This document shows, one piece after another, positions 46,004 to 50,807 of a stretch of 50,807 bases of DNA. The stretch is taken from positions 1 through 50,807 of the IMG/VR virus record IMGVR_UViG_3300028577_000015, one strand, 5' to 3'. The translations under genes were made by a program, and so were the position numbers. The number at the start of each line of letters is the position of its first letter. Within the stretch, counting starts at the first letter, position 1. Below the pieces are notes generated by a model. It made no database searches. It saw nothing but the letters and a program-made list of their open reading frames with translations, and was not told where the DNA came from. Origin of the DNA: a virus.

Positions 46004-46974
46004 CAGTCGGCCGCCTGCTTGTCGCCCAGCAGGTCAGGCATGCCATCAACCTTCTCCCGGTGTGCATTGACCGCGCGATAGAGGCGGGCGTGCTCCTCGG
46101 GCCGCTTGTCCTTGAGCCACTGGACCGCCACGGCGACCTTCTCGCTCATCAGATGCGCGGTGATGTCCTCGCCGGACTTGAATGCCTGGACCTCGTTGAT
46201 CAGCTGGTCGACGACCTGCTCTGCCTTGCTCTTGCCGGACGGTCCGACGCCGCCGATGTCGTCGCCTCGGGCCCAAGCTGCCAGCTGCTGGCCGGCTTCC
46301 TCGCCGATCAACTCGCCATCGGGGAACAGGTGCAGATGCTGGCGCTGGATCTTTCGCGGCAGGTCGTAGTTGACGCGGCCCGGCTTATCGTTGGCGAGCG
46401 TGATCATCGTTGTCAGCTCGAACATGAACCGGCTGTCGCCGATCGGCGTCCAGCCCAGCGCGACCGGCTTCCCGTTCGAGCCGACTCCGGTCTTTTCCTC
46501 GGCGCGCATGCAGAACACGACCGGGATGCGGCGCTGCAGGAAGGACGAGATCATCGACTTGTGCGCCATCTTCGGCTTGATCCAGGCGCTCATGTTCAGC
46601 CGCTCGTTGTCGCCCTTGATCTCGTCGTGCCACTCAAGGACACCACCTTCGCCAGCCCATTCGTGGCTGAAGCTGTCGATCACCAGGACGCCATAGTCCT
46701 TGGCCTCGGCGTCCTTGACGGCCTGGGCGAAAAAGTCCGGGCGGAAGGGCGGCAGCATGTCGGCGACGTCGAAGTCGAAGTCGCTGGCATAGTGGGACAT
46801 CCTGCGACCCTCGGTATCGAGCGCCGCGATCCGCTTGCCGCCGGCGATGCCCTTGGCGAGGCGAAGTGCGCTGTAGGTCTTGCCGCTGCCAGTGCCTCCG
46901 GCAACGCCCACGAACAAGCCGACACCAACGCGCTTGGCCGGCTTGAAGTCGAACATTGGACCCTTGTCCGCCAT
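46003..46974 (-). CDS. RecA/Sak4-like AAA ATPase
   Basis: The product has 323 residues. Walker A Gly-Gly-Thr-Gly-Ser-Gly-Lys-Thr (26-33) and Walker B Val-Leu-Val-Ile-Asp100-Ser are clear. The RecA-fold core ends near residue 230, followed by a helical tail with Lys/Glu. Phage proteins of this type (Sak4-like) act as single-strand annealing or strand-exchange recombinases. It would load on ends resected by the upstream RecE-like nuclease. It lacks a visible DNA-binding C-terminal domain like bacterial RecA. Confidence 0.8.
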   Translation of the reverse strand: MADKGPMFDFKPAKRVGVGLFVGVAGGTGSGKTYSALRLAKGIAGGKRIAALDTEGRRMSHYASDFDFDVADMLPPFRPDFFAQAVKDAEAKDYGVLVIDSFSHEWAGEGGVLEWHDEIKGDNERLNMSAWIKPKMAHKSMISSFLQRRIPVVFCMRAEEKTGVGSNGKPVALGWTPIGDSRFMFELTTMITLANDKPGRVNYDLPRKIQRQHLHLFPDGELIGEEAGQQLAAWARGDDIGGVGPSGKSKAEQVVDQLINEVQAFKSGEDITAHLMSEKVAVAVQWLKDKRPEEHARLYRAVNAHREKVDGMPDLLGDKQAAD

Positions 46975-46979
46975 GGCCG

Positions 46980-48350
46980 TTACTCCGCCGCTTGGGCGTG
47001 CGCCGCCCGGCTTTCAGGAGTTGAGGCGACGTGGCCGTCCTCCATGACGATGCCGACCTTGCCGGTGCTGTCGACTGCCTCGGCCCAAACCTGGCAGTCG
47101 TTGGCGTCCGCCATCTCGTTCAGCAGCTTCCAGCCGTTCTCGTCGAGCAGCGAGCCGTCGCGGACGAGGATCACGCTGAGTTTGCCGCGCCCAGCCATGG
47201 CGATGGCGCAGGAGGCTCGCAGCTGCTCGGCATCGCTGGCCTGATCGAACGGAACGCCGTTCAACGTGATCATGTCCGCGCCAAAGCCTAGCCCCTCGAC
47301 CGGTAGCTTGGCGGTTGCGATGGCGTCGGCCTTGGCCTTGTCGCGCGCCTCCATGGCCTCGGTGAGAGCGTCAGCCTCCGCCTTCGCCTTGCTAGCCTCG
47401 TCTTGCAGTTGCTTGCGGCGCTGCGCGAGGTTGATGACGCTGTTGGTCTTCTTCGCGGCGGCCAGACGGGCCTGGACGTCGGCCGCGCTCTTGGGCTCGT
47501 CCAGCGGCGGCGCTTTCTTCAGCTTGGTGGAGAGCATGTCGGCCCGCGCGTCGGCAGCCTTTGCTGCCTCCTCGAGTCCGTCAGCCTCGGCGCGTAGAAG
47601 CTTCGCTCGCTTCATGGCGTCGTCCGCTTCTTTGCGCTTGGTCTGGATCTCGGTCGCGGCCTGTTCGCGGCGCAGTTTCTGCGCCTCGATCTTGCCGTTG
47701 AACTCGCCAACCTGACCGATCTCCTTAACGATGGCGTCCTCGTCGACAGGCTCGGGCACGACCTCGGGGATCGCGATGGCGCTTGCCTGCGCCTCCAGTT
47801 CCTTCACCCGCCGATTGACGGCCGTGCGCTTTTCATAGTCGGCCCGGTTCAGGCCTTCCAGCTTCGCGAAATCGATGCCCGGCACGAAGCCCTTCAGCGC
47901 GTCGAACTGTTGCTTCGGCTGCATGCGAGCGAAGGCCAGCGGGTCGAGCGACAGACTGCCCAGCAGGCTATCCAGCATGCGCTGCGGGCTCGGGAATCTG
48001 GCGCCGTCTGCGCTCTCCACCGTGATCGTCGTGCCCGGCTGCTCGCCCTCGCCGCGCTTCTGGAACGTGCGGGTGATCACCACCTCGCCGAGGTCCAGCT
48101 TGATCGTGGCCTTGTCCTGCCCCTTGCGGATGGGCACGGCCTGGACGTTGCCAGCGCCAGCGAGCGCCCACCAGATGCTGTTCAGCGTCGAGGTCTTGCC
48201 GCTGCCGTTCTTCCCGGTGATCTGCACCACGTTGCCCTGCGGCGTGATGCTGACCGCAGTCAGCTTCTTGATGTTCTCGGCCTGCAGCCGGATGATCTTG
48301 AGGCCTGGCGGCTTCTTCGCGGGCACGTCGAGGGCGAGTTGGTCTGTCAT
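46980..48350 (-). CDS. Rad50/SMC-like ATPase
   Basis: The product has 456 residues. Walker A Gly-Lys-Asn-Gly-Ser-Gly-Lys-Thr (46-53) follows a typical N-terminal strand pair (Leu-Gln-Ala-Glu-Asn-Ile-Lys-Lys-Leu). The middle (about 185-345) is a long Lys/Glu/Ala coiled coil. The C-terminal part has Ala-Glu-Gln-Leu-Arg-Ala-Ser and Walker-B-like Ile-Leu-Val-Arg-Asp. The coil has no Cys pair, so no zinc hook. It is a compact Rad50-like head with a short coil, five bases before the Sak4-like gene. Confidence 0.85.
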   Translation of the reverse strand: MTDQLALDVPAKKPPGLKIIRLQAENIKKLTAVSITPQGNVVQITGKNGSGKTSTLNSIWWALAGAGNVQAVPIRKGQDKATIKLDLGEVVITRTFQKRGEGEQPGTTITVESADGARFPSPQRMLDSLLGSLSLDPLAFARMQPKQQFDALKGFVPGIDFAKLEGLNRADYEKRTAVNRRVKELEAQASAIAIPEVVPEPVDEDAIVKEIGQVGEFNGKIEAQKLRREQAATEIQTKRKEADDAMKRAKLLRAEADGLEEAAKAADARADMLSTKLKKAPPLDEPKSAADVQARLAAAKKTNSVINLAQRRKQLQDEASKAKAEADALTEAMEARDKAKADAIATAKLPVEGLGFGADMITLNGVPFDQASDAEQLRASCAIAMAGRGKLSVILVRDGSLLDENGWKLLNEMADANDCQVWAEAVDSTGKVGIVMEDGHVASTPESRAAHAQAAE

Positions 48351-48383
48351 CGGTCGGTTCCTTCGGTCAGTCGTGGATAGTGA

Positions 48384-49322
48384 TCAGGCGGCTTTGGTTT
48401 CGAGCGGCCGCTGCCAGCGGTCGACACGATGCAGGCCGGCGAGCCGGCGCAGTTCCTTCTGCGACGATCGCCAGAAGGCAGGATCGATGATGCTGCCTTC
48501 ATCTAGGTCGAAGCCCGGCCACTCGCCGCGCTTCATGCAGACGCCCCACATTTTGATGGCGAGCTCGACCATCTCCTCCGCCTCGGCGATCGCCTGGCGA
48601 CCCATGCGCACCATGTTCAGCGCGTGCGGTTCGTCCTGCTCGATGACTGCGAACCAGAACTCGACCTCACCGAGGCCGGGGATCAGTTTCTGCAGACCGC
48701 GCGGATAGAGCACGGACTGGTAATCGTAGGACTTGTCGAAGGCGATGCTCTGCCAGTCGTCCGCGTGGCTGCTGCCGCTGGTCGTCTTCATGTCGGCGAT
48801 CTCGACATGCCCGCCTTCGCGCACATAGTCGGGCAGGTAATCGAGGCGGCCCCGGCACCACACGCCGTTCTGCTCCTGCCAGGCCATGGTTACCTCGGCC
48901 TTGCCGCCCGTGAACATCTTCTCGAACCGGGTGCCGGCCAGCTGGTCGCGTGCCGCCTCGACCATCCGGTCGACCCTCTGCATGTCGTCCTGCAGGATCG
49001 GCACCTGGCCGGCGGCGCGCGCCTCGTCGCGCATGATCCGGGCGGCATCCTTGCGGTAGTTTTCGAAGGGCACCTGGATGACGTCGCGCCCCTTGCCGAG
49101 GAAGATCTTGTGAAAGGCGGTGCCGATCTCCATCGCCCGCGTCGGCTCTTTCTCCTCGAACATGCGCGCCTTGTTCAGCCGCGGATGCTCGTAGTAGGCG
49201 TGCATCGGCGTCTGGTTGACGAGCAGCTTCGACAGGCTGTTGCTGAGCGACGGCAGAGGGCAGGGGTCCGCGTGGTAGTCGCGCTCGGGAATGTCGTCGT
49301 AGAGTCCGGGGGCCTTGATCAT
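48384..49322 (-). CDS. RecE-like exonuclease (PD-(D/E)XK, DUF3799 type)
   Basis: The product has 312 residues. The nuclease core has Gly-Thr-Ala-Phe-His71, Gly-Arg-Leu-Asp161-Tyr-Leu and Glu-Ile-Ala-Asp177-Met-Lys179-Thr-Thr, the D-x-K active site of the PD-(D/E)XK fold. This is the layout of RecE C-terminal / lambda-Exo-like proteins, which resect 5' ends of double-stranded DNA. The gene begins the block with the Rad50-like and Sak4-like genes. Its start overlaps the upstream stop (ATGA). Confidence 0.85.
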   Translation of the reverse strand: MIKAPGLYDDIPERDYHADPCPLPSLSNSLSKLLVNQTPMHAYYEHPRLNKARMFEEKEPTRAMEIGTAFHKIFLGKGRDVIQVPFENYRKDAARIMRDEARAAGQVPILQDDMQRVDRMVEAARDQLAGTRFEKMFTGGKAEVTMAWQEQNGVWCRGRLDYLPDYVREGGHVEIADMKTTSGSSHADDWQSIAFDKSYDYQSVLYPRGLQKLIPGLGEVEFWFAVIEQDEPHALNMVRMGRQAIAEAEEMVELAIKMWGVCMKRGEWPGFDLDEGSIIDPAFWRSSQKELRRLAGLHRVDRWQRPLETKAA

Positions 49323-49486
49323 GCTGTTTCATCCCTCTGATGTTGAACTTTCGCGGCCTCGCGCTCGGCTGCGTCTTCGTGTCGATGCTGGGCCTCATGC
49401 TCCTTCGCCTCGCCGCGGCGCAGTCTCGCGTCGCACCACGCGCAGCGCGGCGGATCGGGGTCGTAGAAGGAGGGCCGGGCGATCAC
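49319..49486 (-). CDS. Small Cys/His protein with charged helix
   Basis: This 55-residue protein starts at GTG 49486, which overlaps the upstream stop (GTGA), and its own stop overlaps the nuclease start (ATGA). Cys-Ala-Trp-Cys (15-18) and several His (30, 34, 36) could bind zinc; the rest is an Ala/Glu/Arg helix. The coupled starts and Cys motif support it. It may help the RecE-like nuclease, by position only. Confidence 0.6.
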   Translation of the reverse strand: MIARPSFYDPDPPRCAWCDARLRRGEAKEHEAQHRHEDAAEREAAKVQHQRDETA

Positions 49487-49677
49487 TCCGGCACCCGGTG
49501 TTCATGCGGGCCAGACGTCTCGACGCAGGCATAGTTCTTGTCGTCGTCGCGCATCTTCGCGGCCTGGGCTGCCTCGCCGGGATCTCGGAAGACGGCGACG
49601 TGCGGGATCCATCTGTCGCAGAGGCGAAGCGCGTAGGTGACGTGCCAGGTGGAGACAGTCTTCGTGGCAGCGCTCAT
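49483..49677 (-). CDS. Hypothetical early protein
   Basis: This 64-residue protein from ATG 49677 has Trp-His-Val-Thr-Tyr-Ala-Leu-Arg-Leu-Cys-Asp-Arg-Trp-Ile and an Ala/Lys-rich middle, ending in Glu-Thr-Ser-Gly-Pro-His-Glu. Longer frames run into the neighbour. It overlaps both neighbours by four bases. No family is recognised. Confidence 0.55.
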   Translation of the reverse strand: MSAATKTVSTWHVTYALRLCDRWIPHVAVFRDPGEAAQAAKMRDDDKNYACVETSGPHEHRVPE

Positions 49678-50003
49678 CGCGTCACCGGCCGCCGCTCGCC
49701 AACCCGCACGCATGCCAGCCACGTCCCGCTCGGCAGCCCGGCCGTCATGCGCTCGGAGGCGAGGTCCAGGTTGCACTCGGTCGCGCCCATCGGTCGTCCG
49801 CGCCGCTCGCAATCCTTGCCGGGTTCGCAGACCAAGAGTTGATGTGTCGGCGGGTATCGGTCCTCGCGCTCGGCGGCACGGGCCGGTCCGACGCCGATCA
49901 CGACGGCGGCGACACCGAGCGCGGCACCGGCGGCCATGAGCGCGAGCTCGGGCCAGTAGCGGAGGAGCCGGATGCGGAGGCGGCGGGCGAGGGCGGTGGT
50001 CAT
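49674..50003 (-). CDS. Putative exported or membrane-anchored protein
   Basis: This 109-residue protein from ATG 50003 has a basic N-terminus, a hydrophobic helix (about 24-45) and a possible cleavage after Ala-Arg-Ala. The mature part has three or four Cys, including Cys-Glu-Pro-Gly-Lys-Asp-Cys (about 65-71), which could form disulphides in the periplasm. An exported early protein is unusual and might affect the host envelope. It overlaps the next gene by ATGA. Confidence 0.55.
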   Translation of the reverse strand: MTTALARRLRIRLLRYWPELALMAAGAALGVAAVVIGVGPARAAEREDRYPPTHQLLVCEPGKDCERRGRPMGATECNLDLASERMTAGLPSGTWLACVRVGERRPVTR

Positions 50004-50269
50004 GGCTTGCCGGCCAGTCCGCAATAACCCGTGTCGACCGTTGTCAAAGGGCCGGTCTCTCGATCTTCTTTACGATCGTGATGGTAGACGCGGCCTTGTT
50101 CATCGATTGCGTAGGGTTCTCCCCATCTCCACGCCATGCAGGCAGAGCCGATGCAGGGCGGCCAGCCTGCTTCCGTATCGGCATTCGGGCCGGGGTTTGG
50201 GCGGTTCTCGGCACTGCTGTATACTCGCGCGAACGGGCACCACTTCGTCTTGGCTTCGTCTTCGGTCAC
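50000..50269 (-). CDS. Hypothetical Cys-containing protein (CPFARV type)
   Basis: This 89-residue protein starts at GTG 50269, overlapping the previous stop by four bases. Trp-Cys-Pro-Phe-Ala-Arg-Val (about 10-16) and Cys-Ile-Gly-Ser-Ala-Cys-Met-Ala-Trp-Arg (about 40-49) match a small family of phage and alphaproteobacterial proteins. The four Cys (including one near the end) may bind metal. The function is unknown. Confidence 0.65.
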   Translation of the reverse strand: MTEDEAKTKWCPFARVYSSAENRPNPGPNADTEAGWPPCIGSACMAWRWGEPYAIDEQGRVYHHDRKEDRETGPLTTVDTGYCGLAGKP

Positions 50270-50487
50270 GACGCCACCGCCGCGCTCTCGCCGAGGCCGG
50301 TGTCCGCGATGACGTTCTCGGCATAGGTCGCGGCGGCCTCCAATGCGACGGCCATCGCGCGGGCCTCGGCGGCCGACATGCTGAACGTGGTCACATGGTC
50401 GGACTGATGGCTCAAGCTCAGGCACACGCGCTCGGTGTTAAAGCCGAGCGCAAAGCCGCGCGGGTGGTGAAAGACGCGGGACTGCAT
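50266..50487 (-). CDS. Hypothetical early protein
   Basis: This 73-residue product starts at the ATG in TGATG shared with the stop of the repeat protein; a GTG three bases upstream is the alternative. It is beta/alpha mixed with Gly-Phe-Asn-Thr-Glu-Arg-Val-Cys-Leu-Ser-Leu and a C-terminal Ala-rich helix. The next gene overlaps its stop by four bases. Family not recognised. Confidence 0.55.
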   Translation of the reverse strand: MQSRVFHHPRGFALGFNTERVCLSLSHQSDHVTTFSMSAAEARAMAVALEAAATYAENVIADTGLGESAAVAS

Positions 50488-50807
50488 CACGACACCTCGA
50501 TCGGCTTGTTGTCTTCGCCGAGCCGGTAGGTCTTGCCGGCCTCAACGCCGTTCTCGCCAACCTTGCTGGAGAAGATGGCCGCGAGTTCGATCTGCGATCC
50601 GTCAGCGCTCCACGCCCAGCGGGTGAGGACGATGGCGCCGTTGGCCCCCGCCTTCGCCGTGCTGTCGCGGCCAAGAGCAGAGGCAATGGCCCAGTCGCCG
50701 GTCGTGGCTGCGTGCGCCTCGGCGCCGGTCGTGGCTGCGTGCGCCTCGGCGCCGGTCGTGGCTGCGTGCGCCCTGGCGCCGGTCGTGGCTGCGTGCGCCC
50801 TGGCGCC
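50487..50807 (-). CDS. AHAATTG-repeat protein (DUF7666-like), 5' end outside window
   Basis: The frame is open from the right edge to the TGA at 50487-50489; 106 residues are visible. It begins with four copies of a nine-residue unit Gly-Ala-(Arg/Glu)-Ala-His-Ala-Ala-Thr-Thr, then Gly-Asp-Trp-Ala-Ile-Ala-Ser-Ala-Leu-Gly-Arg-Asp-Ser. The C-terminal domain has Ala-Gly-Ala-Asn-Gly-Ala-Ile-Val-Leu and Lys-Val-Gly-Glu-Asn-Gly, then Tyr-Arg-Leu. Similar repeat proteins of unknown function occur in phages, with varying repeat numbers; the recalled label is DUF7666. The start and total copy number are not in the window. Confidence 0.75.
   Translation of the reverse strand, partial: GARAHAATTGARAHAATTGAEAHAATTGAEAHAATTGDWAIASALGRDSTAKAGANGAIVLTRWAWSADGSQIELAAIFSSKVGENGVEAGKTYRLGEDNKPIEVS
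50700..50807 (-). repeat. 27-bp tandem repeat, four copies, at window edge
   Basis: Units lie at 50700-50726, 50727-50753, 50754-50780 and 50781-50807. The first two are identical and the last two are identical to each other, differing from the first pair only in CTCGG versus CCTGG, which changes Glu to Arg. The period is a whole number of codons, and the window ends exactly at a unit boundary, so the number of copies is probably larger and was cut by assembly. Confidence 0.9.

Noticed and set aside
50700-50807. CRISPR array
   Set aside because: The 27-bp units are directly adjacent without spacers and code for a repeated peptide in frame.
1-50807. tRNA or other structured RNA genes
   Set aside because: I looked for cloverleaf features such as the GGTTCGAATC arm on both strands and found no convincing match; a covariance-model search would be the decisive test.

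Overview
The window is most of a temperate, long-tailed (siphovirus-like) phage or prophage from a GC-rich host, probably an alphaproteobacterium. That host guess rests on the strong G/C third-position bias, the DUF3489-type regulators, a DUF6456-like regulator and a secreted Cys-rich protein of a type I know from alphaproteobacteria. It is inference, since no host flank is visible. No repressor, replication initiator, helicase or primase is present. The left edge cuts into a rightward gene and the right edge stops exactly at the end of the fourth copy of a 27-bp tandem repeat, so the immunity/replication segment between the two ends is probably missing because assembly broke in the repeat.

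Layout. (1) 1-1462, rightward: three overlapping small genes, the last a possible late regulator, closed by a terminator. (2) 1556-2608: a glycosyltransferase-like protein. (3) 2699-3817, leftward: a three-gene cassette with DUF3489-type winged helices and its own terminator. (4) 4006-14947: ParB-methyltransferase fusion, small and large terminase, DUF4055 portal, small proteins, scaffold, P22-type coat, then an unexpected TylF-type O-methyltransferase, and head-tail connectors, a MuF-like protein and an HK97 gp10-like protein. (5) 15004-15934: an HNH endonuclease and a probable antisense gene. (6) 15940-32886: tail terminator, tail tube, frameshifted tail chaperones, a 2536-residue tape measure with a 64-residue repeat, tail hub-like protein and a series of fibre/adhesin-like proteins including a Kelch-like one. 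(7) 32902-34464: lysis cassette (coiled-coil membrane protein, holin-like protein, GH24 endolysin, Rz/Rz1). (8) 34461-36574: accessory genes (small membrane protein, secreted Cys-rich protein, metallophosphoesterase, HExxH metalloprotease-like protein). (9) 36575-37954: GTGCCC repeat cluster and tyrosine integrase. (10) 37957-50807, all leftward: HTH/excisionase-like protein, a PPC-motif methyltransferase-like protein, many small early proteins, ASCH protein, cold-shock protein, a second endonuclease, then DnaQ-like exonuclease, RecA/Sak4-like ATPase, Rad50-like ATPase and RecE-like nuclease, and a final group of small proteins.

How it fits together: the arrangement is lambda-like. A leftward early operon from beyond the right edge carries recombination functions and reads towards the integrase. 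A rightward operon from beyond the left edge ends in a possible late regulator, followed by packaging, head, tail and lysis genes. Most neighbours overlap by ATGA, GTGA or TGATG, which implies translational coupling within polycistronic messages.

Most noteworthy: a -1 frameshift signal with an 8-bp stem in the tail chaperone gene; the 192-bp-periodic array in the tape measure; sugar-active-looking enzymes (glycosyltransferase-like and TylF-like) in a virion module; the recombination cluster; the GTGCCC cluster before the integrase; and three small genes under 60 codons.
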